Below are positions 35,412 through 43,388 of a stretch of 64,000 bases of DNA, piece after piece (the stretch's first letter is position 1; each line of letters opens with the position of its first letter). The DNA is from IMCC45349 sp047219225 (GTDB taxonomy: Bacteria; Bacteroidota; Bacteroidia; Flavobacteriales; Flavobacteriaceae). The notes under the pieces are model-generated. The model made no database searches. It saw only the letters and a program-made list of their open reading frames with translations, and was not told the origin of the DNA. The stretch spans positions 868,001 through 932,000 of the forward strand of contig NZ_CP178208.1 in assembly GCF_047219225.1 (NCBI RefSeq). Direction: 5' to 3'. The position numbers and the translations under genes are program-made.

Positions 35412-36371
35412 ATGGAACAAATTGTACAAATAAGCAATACCTTCATAGAAGAAAACACCAATTTCAATAGTCTAATAACTCATCTTAAAGAAGGCTTTTC
35501 AAATAACAAAATAATGGTCCCAATGCGTCATCATCACGATTTCCCAAATCCTGAAGTAAATGCTGACTCAACAATGTTATTAATGCCTGCGTGGAATCCT
35601 AGTAAAGAAGCTGGAGTAAAAATTATAGCAGTAAGCCCAGAAAATAGTCAGTTTAATTTACCTTCAATACAAGGAACTTATATATACTTAGATGCTAAAA
35701 AGGGAACTATCAAAGCCATTCTTGAAGCTAAAAGCTTAACTGCAAAACGTACAGCAGCTGCTTCAGCATTGGCTTCATCTTTCTTATCTAGAAAAGACGC
35801 TTCTAGTTTATTAATGATTGGTACTGGTGCCTTATCAATCAATTTAATCAAGGCTCATGCCTCAGTAAGACCAATTACACAAGTATATATTTGGGGACGA
35901 AATTTCAATAAAGCTAAAGAAATCAGCAGTCAATTAGCTAATGAATCTTTTTCTATAAAAGCCATTCAATCCATTGAAGAAAAAATATCTGATGTTGATA
36001 TTGTCTCCTGCGCTACTTTATCTAAAACACCTTTGGTTTTTGGCAAACATCTTAAAAAAGGGCAACATATAGATCTTGTTGGTGCGTATAAAAAGGATAT
36101 GAGAGAAGCAGATGATAATGCAATTACCAAAGCTTCAGTTTTTGTTGACACTATGCAAGGAGGTTTAAAAGAAAGTGGAGACATAGTTATTCCATTAAAA
36201 CAAGGTTTAATTACTGAACAAGATATAAAAGGAGATCTATTTCAACTTTGCTCTCATGAAAGAGAAGGCAGGTTATCTAATGATGAAATTACAATCTTTA
36301 AATCTGTTGGACATGCATTAGAAGATTTGATTGCCGCAAACTATTATTATAAGAAATTTACAAATGAATAG
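35412..36371 (+). CDS. Ornithine cyclodeaminase/mu-crystallin family, probable delta1-pyrroline-2-carboxylate reductase
   Basis: 319 residues, standard for the family, no signal peptide. It shows the substrate-side N-terminus IMVPMRHHHDF ... MLLMPAW, KIIAVSPEN, AILEAKSLTAKRTAAASALAS, and the Rossmann motif LLMIGTGALSINLIKAH for NAD(P)H, then VDIVSCATLSKTPLV and DLVGAYKKDMREAD. Its stop overlaps the following start by 8 bases. The partner is a proline-racemase-family protein with the Cys/Thr site of trans-3-hydroxyproline dehydratase, whose product delta1-pyrroline-2-carboxylate is reduced to L-proline by enzymes of this family. That pairing makes a reductase more likely than ornithine cyclodeaminase. 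Confidence 0.85.
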   Translation: MEQIVQISNTFIEENTNFNSLITHLKEGFSNNKIMVPMRHHHDFPNPEVNADSTMLLMPAWNPSKEAGVKIIAVSPENSQFNLPSIQGTYIYLDAKKGTIKAILEAKSLTAKRTAAASALASSFLSRKDASSLLMIGTGALSINLIKAHASVRPITQVYIWGRNFNKAKEISSQLANESFSIKAIQSIEEKISDVDIVSCATLSKTPLVFGKHLKKGQHIDLVGAYKKDMREADDNAITKASVFVDTMQGGLKESGDIVIPLKQGLITEQDIKGDLFQLCSHEREGRLSNDEITIFKSVGHALEDLIAANYYYKKFTNE

Positions 36372-37431
36372 TACTTACCAAAATATACTTAACAAAACAG
36401 AATTCCAACCATCAAAAGATTGGTTACAAATAAAAACTATAGACATGCATACAGGAGGTGAACCACTTCGTGTGATTGTTGACGGTTTTCCAGAATTAAA
36501 AGGAAACTCTGTTTTAGATTATAGACGTTACTGTAAAGATAATTACGATTACTTACGCACATCGTTAATGTTTGAACCTCGTGGTCACGCAGATATGTAT
36601 GGTTGCATTCTAGTTCCACCTAATGATGATGAAGGTGATTTTGGAATACTCTTTTTACACAATGAAGGTTATTCTACTATGTGTGGTCATGCTATTATTG
36701 CTATTTCTACACTAGCTATTGAGATGAAATGGATTGACGTAAAAGAAGGCGATAACATTATTAAAATTGATGCTCCTTGTGGACGCATTACATCTTATGC
36801 AAATGTAAAAAACGGGAAAGTCATTGGAATTCGTTTTCATTGTGTTCCTAGTTTTGTAGTTGGTCTTGATAGAATTGTTGAAATTGAAGGATTAGGAACT
36901 GTCACTTACGATTTAGCATATGGAGGTGCTTTTTATGCTTATGTGGATATGGCGAAAAACAATTTTGACTTTGATTTAAATCCAGATTCTTATCGTCAAT
37001 TGATTCAAACAGGAATGGATATCAAACACGCTGTAATGGAAAAAGATAAAGAAATTCTACATCCTTTTGAAAACGATTTAAGCTTCCTTTACGGAACTAT
37101 TTTTATTGACAACCACAAGCAACCCTCTGGCATAGATAGTCGCAATGTTTGCATTTTTGCTGAAGGTGAAGTAGATCGTTGCCCAACAGGTTCTGGTGTT
37201 TCTGGTCGCATGGCAATTCATAAAGCAAGAAAAGAAATTGACTTTGGAGAAACCATGTCTATAGAAAGTATTACAGATTCTGTTTTTATAGGCTCTGTAG
37301 TTTCTGAAGAAGATTATGGCCCTTTTAAAGCTGTAATTCCTCAAGTTGAAGGAACAGCCTATATTACTGGTATGCAAACTTTTGTAATTGACCCTAAAGA
37401 CCCAATGAAAAACGGTTTTATTTTACGTTAG
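36364..37431 (+). CDS. Probable trans-3-hydroxy-L-proline dehydratase (proline racemase family)
   Basis: 355 residues. I start at the ATG overlapping the upstream stop (ATGAATAG), which implies translational coupling; the longer frame from 36331 runs inside the reductase gene. Family motifs are IDMHTGGEPLRVIVDG, LMFEPRGHADMYG, first active-site Cys107 in STMCGHA and the second site DRCPTGSG, where the second catalytic Cys is replaced by Thr275. Racemases and epimerases need two Cys; the Cys/Thr pair is the signature of the dehydratase that turns trans-3-hydroxy-L-proline into delta1-pyrroline-2-carboxylate. 3-Hydroxyproline is found mainly in collagens. A C273 two residues before Thr275 is not at the catalytic position. 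Confidence 0.85.
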   Translation: MNSTYQNILNKTEFQPSKDWLQIKTIDMHTGGEPLRVIVDGFPELKGNSVLDYRRYCKDNYDYLRTSLMFEPRGHADMYGCILVPPNDDEGDFGILFLHNEGYSTMCGHAIIAISTLAIEMKWIDVKEGDNIIKIDAPCGRITSYANVKNGKVIGIRFHCVPSFVVGLDRIVEIEGLGTVTYDLAYGGAFYAYVDMAKNNFDFDLNPDSYRQLIQTGMDIKHAVMEKDKEILHPFENDLSFLYGTIFIDNHKQPSGIDSRNVCIFAEGEVDRCPTGSGVSGRMAIHKARKEIDFGETMSIESITDSVFIGSVVSEEDYGPFKAVIPQVEGTAYITGMQTFVIDPKDPMKNGFILR

Positions 37432-37454
37432 ATTTATTATTAATTAAGATAAAA

Positions 37455-37484
37455 AAGAAAGGCTACCATATGGTAGCCTTTCTT
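37455..37484. terminator. Bidirectional terminator between the dehydratase and SusD genes
   Basis: A 30-base perfect palindrome, arm AAGAAAGGCTACCAT, lies between the two converging genes. A-runs upstream and a short T stretch allow use from both sides. Confidence 0.8.
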
Positions 37485-37520
37485 ACTAATCAAAAGTATA
37501 TATGAAACAAATTACTACTA

Positions 37521-39065
37521 TTAATTAATTGCTGAGTTAGCTTGTATCTCAGATAATGGTACTGGTAAATATGAATGATTAGCAGCGCTAAACCCTGATC
37601 TTCCAGCTGCAGTCATTGCTTGATCTAACATTCCCCAACGACGTAAATCAAAAAAGCGTACAGACTCTAATGTTAACTCCATAGTTCTCTCATGAATTAT
37701 TTGCTGCTTAACTTCTTCTTGAGACGTTCCTGTCATTGCTGGCATTAAACCATGCGTAGCTCTTACTTCATTAATTAAAGGAATAGCTTGTGATGTTGCT
37801 CCTGTTTCATTTAATGCTTCAGCATACATCAACATTACATCTGCATAACGCATTAATACTACATTTACACCTACATATGAATTATTCCAAACATAGTTAG
37901 GTAACCACTTTCTATAATATGCTTTTCCTTCATTAGTACTTTCATATTGCCAATCCATTAACTCATCCCAAGTATATCCTTGCATTTGAGGGTCATTTAA
38001 ATCATTAAAGAAATCATCTCTAAAATAAACCGAACCATATAATCTATTATCATATAATCCATTTGAAGCAATCATACCTTCACTCTTCATAGTATCTACT
38101 AAACCTAAAGTTGCCTCAATTCCTCCCCAGCCACCAATGGACCAGTCTCCAATAAAAGCATGTAATCTTGTAGCATTCCATGAAGTAGCATCTCCAGATT
38201 TAAATTGAAGTTCAAAAATAGATTCTTGATTATTCTCATTTTCACCATTAAAAATGCTTAAGAAATCAGGCTCTAAAGCATATGAGCCTGCTGAACCATT
38301 AATTATAGGTTGAAACGCGTTAACAGCATTTTGAAAATCATCAGCCTCAGCAGAAGTAACATCACCAGCTTTATACATATATGCTTTACCTAAGTACGCT
38401 AATGCAGCTCCTTTAGTTGCTCTACCAGCTTCAACATTACCTACAACATCTAACATGTTTGCAGCATTTTGAAAATCTTCTATTATAGCTGTCCAAGCCT
38501 CTTGTCTTGTAGACAGTGGTTGATCTAAAGTCTCTTGAGAAACCATTTCTGTTTTTACAATGATTTGCTCATATAGTGTTAATAATTTAAAATGGTAATA
38601 TCCTCTTAAAAAAGTGGCTTCTCCAATAATTTGTTGCTTATCTGCGTCTGAAATTTGTTCAGAAGTCATCTCTCCTACTTTAGTTATTACTTGGTTTGCA
38701 TAGTTTAACCCTCTGTAATTAGTAGTCCATAGTACATCTAAAAATGTATGACCATTTGTATAATTAAAATTAAAAATTGACATCCAGTGCGCATAATTTG
38801 ATGCATCAGGACCTGGTAAAGAATAATCAGATCTAAAATACTCTACAACCGAACGTCCTTCTTGCCAACCATCCCAAAAATTACTTCTTGATTCCAGTTC
38901 GGAGTAAGCAGCTGTTAATCCAGATTGTGCATCTTCTAAATTTCTCCAAAAAGAATCAGAAGTTAATTGATCAGGTGACTGTTGCTGTAAAAACTCATCA
39001 TCATTACATGATGTCACAACAATCAATAAGCATGAGGCTATAAATAATTTATATATATTTTTCAT
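37521..39065 (-). CDS. SusD/RagB-type outer-membrane lipoprotein (second uptake pair)
   Basis: 514 residues. Signal MKNIYKLFIASCLLIVVTSCNDD has a lipobox Cys at residue 20. SusD-fold landmarks are SDSFWRNLEDAQSGLTAAYSE, EATFLRGYYHFKLLTLYEQ, GAALAYLGKAYMY, VVLMRYADVMLMYAEALNE and the C-terminal ERTMELTLESVRFFDLRRWG with YLPVPLSEIQ. It binds the substrate of the partner SusC. It is only distantly like the region 1 SusD, so a different ligand is expected: from context a glycopeptide or galactose-containing oligosaccharide rather than starch. It is the last gene of its operon, 27 bases after susC. Confidence 0.93.
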   Translation of the reverse strand: MKNIYKLFIASCLLIVVTSCNDDEFLQQQSPDQLTSDSFWRNLEDAQSGLTAAYSELESRSNFWDGWQEGRSVVEYFRSDYSLPGPDASNYAHWMSIFNFNYTNGHTFLDVLWTTNYRGLNYANQVITKVGEMTSEQISDADKQQIIGEATFLRGYYHFKLLTLYEQIIVKTEMVSQETLDQPLSTRQEAWTAIIEDFQNAANMLDVVGNVEAGRATKGAALAYLGKAYMYKAGDVTSAEADDFQNAVNAFQPIINGSAGSYALEPDFLSIFNGENENNQESIFELQFKSGDATSWNATRLHAFIGDWSIGGWGGIEATLGLVDTMKSEGMIASNGLYDNRLYGSVYFRDDFFNDLNDPQMQGYTWDELMDWQYESTNEGKAYYRKWLPNYVWNNSYVGVNVVLMRYADVMLMYAEALNETGATSQAIPLINEVRATHGLMPAMTGTSQEEVKQQIIHERTMELTLESVRFFDLRRWGMLDQAMTAAGRSGFSAANHSYLPVPLSEIQANSAIN

Positions 39066-39092
39066 TTAATTGTGATTTAAAATTAATACGAT

Positions 39093-42000
39093 TTAAAATT
39101 GAAGTTGTAATCCAAAAATCATTGACTTGTATTGAGGGTACAATGTTCTATCAATTCCTCTTGATAAAATACTTCCTCCAACCTCTGGATCTAATCCATC
39201 ATATTTAGTAAACGTAAATAAATTTTGTCCTGTAATATATACACGACATTTATCCACTTGTAATGTTTCTAGAGCTTTTGTAGGTAAAGAATAACCTAAT
39301 TGAATTGTTTTAATTCTTAAATAATCTCCTTTTTGTAAAAATCTTGTAGAGGCTCTATTATTACCATTAGGATCTCCTAAAACCGCTCTTGGTATATTTG
39401 TATTTGTATTTGTAGGTGTCCAAGCGTTTAAAGCTTCTACCTCAAAGTTTCTTCCTGAATCTAAACCTAAAGATTGAAATTGGTTACCATTATAAATTTT
39501 ATTACCACCAACTCCTTGTAAAAACACATTTACATCAAATCCCTTATAATCAGCAGCTAAATTTAAACTGTATTCAAATTTTGGAATCGCTGTACCTTGA
39601 TATTTTTCATCCTCACTATCTAATATTCCATCTCCATTTTGGTCAATAAACCTAATATCTCCTGGTTGTGCATCTGGTTGTAAAGTTCCATTAGGATCAT
39701 GTGCATCAATCTCTGCTTGTGATTGAAAGATTCCATCAGCAACAGGTAAAAAATAAGCTCCTGGTTCGTAACCTACTCTAGTTTGGTTTACAAAGTGATC
39801 TGACCCAAACTTTAACCCTACTCCATATAAAACTTGGTCATCACTACTTAACCTTGTTACTTCACTATTAATTGTTGTAAATGTAGCATTAGCTGAATAG
39901 TTTATTTCATGGTCATTATTAGTATAACCCATTTCAAATTCGAATCCTTTATTTTCAAACTCACCTACATTAACCACAGGACTATTTACACCTGCTGAAG
40001 GAGAAACAACTTTAGTAATTAATAAATCTTCAGTATTTGTTTTATAATAATTTATTGATCCAGAAAGTCTGCTCCCCATTGATCTAAAATCAATTCCGAT
40101 ATTTGATGACGTATTAGTTTCCCATTGTAAGTCATTATTTTCTAAGTCTCTTGCAATACTTCCTAAATATGATGTTTGAGGATCACCAAAAACATAACCT
40201 CCATTCCAAGAGTCTTTTCCTTGTGAGATTAAAGCAACATAACCATAATAACCTAGAGCACTATCATTACCAGCTTGTCCCCAAGAATAACGAAGTTTTA
40301 AGAAATCAAAAATATCTTGATTTTGCATAAAATCTTCATCAGAAATCTTCCAACCTAATGCAAATGATGGAAAAACTCCATATTGATTATTCTTACCAAA
40401 CTTAGAACTTCCATCTCTACGTATACTAGCTTGTAATAGATATTTGTCATCATAAGAATAGTTTAATCTACCAAATTGAGAGACTAAAGCATATTCAGCA
40501 TTTGTTCCACTACCAGAATAAGTCCCATCACTAAAAGCATCTAAAGTATTAAAGTTCTCATCTAAAATAATGGCTGGTATTTTATCTCCATTTTCATCTA
40601 ATTTATATCCTTCTGCTTGTACATAAGTTTCCTTATATGGCTCTGAAATTCTTTGATATCCTGCTAAAAGTCCAAATGAATGCTTATCAATATCAAAAGC
40701 ATAGTTTATAGTATACTCTTGATTAATTCTTCTAAACTCATTATTATATTCAGATATAAAGGCATACTCATTTCCTTCCTCTTGAACATCTCTTACTCTA
40801 AATGGCTTATGGAAATTATAGGTATAGTTAGCAAGATTTGACAACGATAAGTTTGCCTTTACATTTAACCTTGGAATAACCTCATAATTAACACCTACAG
40901 TACCTAAAAAGTATTTTAATTTAGTATACTGGTCTTTATAAAAATCTTCTCCTACTGGATTTCTATGATCAGGGATGTCACCATCTCTATACCCAAACCC
41001 TGAATCTTTTGTATCATCATATACAGGAATTAATGGTGAAATTTGATACGTTTCTCTTAATGAAAACTTATATCCTTCTCTTCTAGTTTCACTATAGTTA
41101 AGATTTGTATTAATTTTTAATTTTCCTTTATTGATTCCTATGTTACTATAAATTCCTTTTTTAGAAAAACTTGAACCAATTAATAGTCCTGTTTCATCAG
41201 CATAGTTACCTCCAACACTATAATTTACCGTTTCAGAACCACCACTAACTCTTAAATTCATTAAAGTTAAATCTCCATCTCTATGTGTTTCATCTATCCA
41301 ATCAGTATTTACATTTGGAGGGCTAGTAACATAGTTAGGTAAAGTTGCTCCAGCATTCTCATACATTTGTTGATGTACTTGAACATATCCATTAGCATCT
41401 AATAAATCTAAAGTTTCTCTTGATGTATTTGAACTGTAAGACGTTTCAAAATCTACTTTCACTACACCTTCTTTACCTTTTTTGGTTGTAATAATTACAA
41501 CTCCATTGGCTGCTCTTGTACCATAAATAGCAGCAGAAGCAGCATCTTTCAGCACTTCAATAGATTCTATATTTCTTGAATCAATAAAATAAGGATCAGC
41601 TTGAACGCCATCAACAATAAATAATGGTCTGTTATTACCAAAGCTTCCTATTCCTCTAATTAAGACATCTGCAACACTACCTGGACTTCCCGAAGAAGAA
41701 GTGACAGTTACACCAGCTATTCTTCCTTGTAATGCATCTGTAGCATTAGTTGTAACTACTTGATTCAAATCTTCGCTTTTTAATGTACTTACAGCTCCAG
41801 TAACATCACTTCTTTTTTGCGAACCATAACCTATTAATACAACCTCTTCTAAACCGGAGATATCGTCTTGCATTACAATATCAATTACTCTTTGATCTCC
41901 TACAGTCACTTCTTGCGAAACATAACCTAAATATCTAAAAACAAGTATTGCAGTTCCATCTGAAACTTCAATACTATAATTTCCATCAAAATCTGTTTGT

Positions 42001-42194
42001 GTTCCAACAGTTTCATTTTCTTTTACCGTAACAGTAGCTCCTGGCAAAGGAACTCCATTAGAATCTTTTACATTTCCTTGAACTTGAACTTGACCAAAAG
42101 CATTTTCGCTAAGTCCAAAAGAAACAAATACAAATAACATCAATAACAGTTTGGAAACTGAACAATGTTCTTTTTTTGGTAGTTTTTTTCTCAT
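39093..42194 (-). CDS. SusC-type TonB-dependent transporter (second uptake pair)
   Basis: About 1033 residues. I prefer MRKKLPKKEHCSVSKLLLML as the start; seven extra residues are possible upstream. Signal ends near ENAFGQ. A carboxypeptidase-D-like repeat (VQGNVKDSNGVPLPGATVTV), the TonB-box region EVVLIGYGSQKRSDVTGAVS, plug (LQGRIAGVTVTSSSGSPGSV, RPLFIVDGVQ, SAAIYGTRAANGVVII) and barrel ending MIFGLQLQF are intact. It is divergent from the GntR-family gene, whose operon encodes galactoside hydrolases, galactose metabolism and a hydroxylysine-kinase-like fusion. It probably imports the same substrate. The gap of about 174 bases holds the shared control region. Confidence 0.94.
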   Translation of the reverse strand: MRKKLPKKEHCSVSKLLLMLFVFVSFGLSENAFGQVQVQGNVKDSNGVPLPGATVTVKENETVGTQTDFDGNYSIEVSDGTAILVFRYLGYVSQEVTVGDQRVIDIVMQDDISGLEEVVLIGYGSQKRSDVTGAVSTLKSEDLNQVVTTNATDALQGRIAGVTVTSSSGSPGSVADVLIRGIGSFGNNRPLFIVDGVQADPYFIDSRNIESIEVLKDAASAAIYGTRAANGVVIITTKKGKEGVVKVDFETSYSSNTSRETLDLLDANGYVQVHQQMYENAGATLPNYVTSPPNVNTDWIDETHRDGDLTLMNLRVSGGSETVNYSVGGNYADETGLLIGSSFSKKGIYSNIGINKGKLKINTNLNYSETRREGYKFSLRETYQISPLIPVYDDTKDSGFGYRDGDIPDHRNPVGEDFYKDQYTKLKYFLGTVGVNYEVIPRLNVKANLSLSNLANYTYNFHKPFRVRDVQEEGNEYAFISEYNNEFRRINQEYTINYAFDIDKHSFGLLAGYQRISEPYKETYVQAEGYKLDENGDKIPAIILDENFNTLDAFSDGTYSGSGTNAEYALVSQFGRLNYSYDDKYLLQASIRRDGSSKFGKNNQYGVFPSFALGWKISDEDFMQNQDIFDFLKLRYSWGQAGNDSALGYYGYVALISQGKDSWNGGYVFGDPQTSYLGSIARDLENNDLQWETNTSSNIGIDFRSMGSRLSGSINYYKTNTEDLLITKVVSPSAGVNSPVVNVGEFENKGFEFEMGYTNNDHEINYSANATFTTINSEVTRLSSDDQVLYGVGLKFGSDHFVNQTRVGYEPGAYFLPVADGIFQSQAEIDAHDPNGTLQPDAQPGDIRFIDQNGDGILDSEDEKYQGTAIPKFEYSLNLAADYKGFDVNVFLQGVGGNKIYNGNQFQSLGLDSGRNFEVEALNAWTPTNTNTNIPRAVLGDPNGNNRASTRFLQKGDYLRIKTIQLGYSLPTKALETLQVDKCRVYITGQNLFTFTKYDGLDPEVGGSILSRGIDRTLYPQYKSMIFGLQLQF

Positions 42195-42314
42195 ACTAAA
42201 TTTGATTTTTAACACTAAACAACTCTAAAAGAGCGAATTAAAAGTTTAGTTTGTTTTTTAATTGATTTGATTTAACCTTAAACTGTTTGCTAATTTAAAT
42301 CAAAAAAAAGCATA

Positions 42315-42364
42315 TTACCTACTAGTACCTACCAGTTTGTTTTAAAAAATAAATATTATATTTG
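42315..42364 (+). promoter_or_regulatory. GntR-gene promoter with tandem TACCTAC(T/C)AG elements
   Basis: Two 10-base direct repeats TACCTACTAG and TACCTACCAG (42316-42335) lie one helical turn apart and abut TTTG (42336-42339), a minus-33 element. A perfect minus-7 box TATATTTG (42357-42364) follows after 17 bases. The start codon lies only 5 bases later, so the transcript may be leaderless. The repeats probably bind the encoded regulator (autoregulation) and could also control the divergent susC. The first repeat recurs upstream of the 3-hydroxyproline genes. Confidence 0.68.
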
Positions 42365-42368
42365 CTAC

Positions 42369-43367
42369 ATGAGCACTATTACAATTAAAGAAGATATTGG
42401 CGTCCCAAAATACAAACAGATTATCCAATCTATTGAAGCCGCAATAGTTGACAATATCTATAAAAGAGGTGATAAACTACCTTCAATAAACAGTGTAAAA
42501 AACAGACATAATTTATCTAGAGACACTGTACTTATTGCCTATAACGACCTAAAAGTAAGAGGCATTATACAATCCTTCCCAGGAAAAGGATACTATGTTA
42601 TTAATGAGAACATTAGTGTAATTCAAAAAATATTTTTGCTTTTTGACGAACTAAACACTTTTAAAGAAGATTTATACAACTCCTTTTTAAATAATTTGGA
42701 CTCTAACATTGAAGTAGACATTTATTTTCATCACTTTAATCATGACGTATTTAGTAAACTTATATATGACAACTTAGGCAACTATAACTATTATGTTATA
42801 ATGCCTGCAAACCTTGAAAACACAGGAAGCGTTATAGATAAATTACCTCAAGAAAAAGTTTACATTTTAGATCAAACACATAAGGAACTATCACAATATC
42901 CAGCTATTTATCAAAACTTTGAAAAAGACATTTTTAATAGTTTAACCAAAGGATTACAACATATCAAAAAATATCAAAAGTTAATTCTACTTTTTAAAAG
43001 TCAAAAACAACCTTTAGGTATGAAAAAAGGGTTTAAAGCTTTTTGTAAAATGAATGCTTTTAAACATGAGGTTATTGATACATTACAAGATGTAACACCT
43101 AAAAAGGGAGAAATATACCTTATCCCAGATGATAGAAACCTAATAGTTGCTATTAAAAAAATAAAAAAAGAGAGACTACTGTTAGGTAAGCAAATTGGAA
43201 TCATTTCTTATAACGAAACCATATTAAAAGAGATTGTTGAAGGAGGTATTACAACAATCTCAACCGATTTTAACAAAATGGGCAAAAGATTAGCCGAAAT
43301 GATAATGAACAAAGAACAAATTGTAATTGAAAATTCTAATGATTTAATATTAAGAAACTCTCTTTAA
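42369..43367 (+). CDS. GntR-family regulator with a sugar-binding-like effector domain
   Basis: 332 residues. Residues about 14-80 are a GntR winged helix: YKQIIQSIEAAIVDNIYKRG, DKLPSINSVKNRHNLSRDTV, YNDLKVRGIIQSFPGKGYYV. Residues about 85-332 resemble a LacI/periplasmic-binding-type effector domain (YYVIMPANLEN, GKQIGIISYNE, GGITTISTDFNKMGKRLAEM), an architecture common in Bacteroidota carbohydrate-locus regulators. It probably senses a sugar or glycosylated amino acid. It is divergent from susC and 21 bases upstream of the GH63 gene, which it should control along with the operon behind it. Confidence 0.88.
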   Translation: MSTITIKEDIGVPKYKQIIQSIEAAIVDNIYKRGDKLPSINSVKNRHNLSRDTVLIAYNDLKVRGIIQSFPGKGYYVINENISVIQKIFLLFDELNTFKEDLYNSFLNNLDSNIEVDIYFHHFNHDVFSKLIYDNLGNYNYYVIMPANLENTGSVIDKLPQEKVYILDQTHKELSQYPAIYQNFEKDIFNSLTKGLQHIKKYQKLILLFKSQKQPLGMKKGFKAFCKMNAFKHEVIDTLQDVTPKKGEIYLIPDDRNLIVAIKKIKKERLLLGKQIGIISYNETILKEIVEGGITTISTDFNKMGKRLAEMIMNKEQIVIENSNDLILRNSL

Positions 43368-43388
43368 AACTTAAACTAGTTTGAAATT

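Noticed and set aside
36331..36363. Longer start for the trans-3-hydroxyproline dehydratase-like gene
   Set aside because: It overlaps the upstream reductase by 41 bases and adds unconserved residues; the 8-base overlapping ATG is a typical coupled start.
35412..36371. True ornithine cyclodeaminase of arginine catabolism
   Set aside because: No arginase or other arginine genes nearby; coupling to a Cys/Thr proline-racemase-family gene favours the pyrroline carboxylate reductase role, though family membership alone cannot exclude it.
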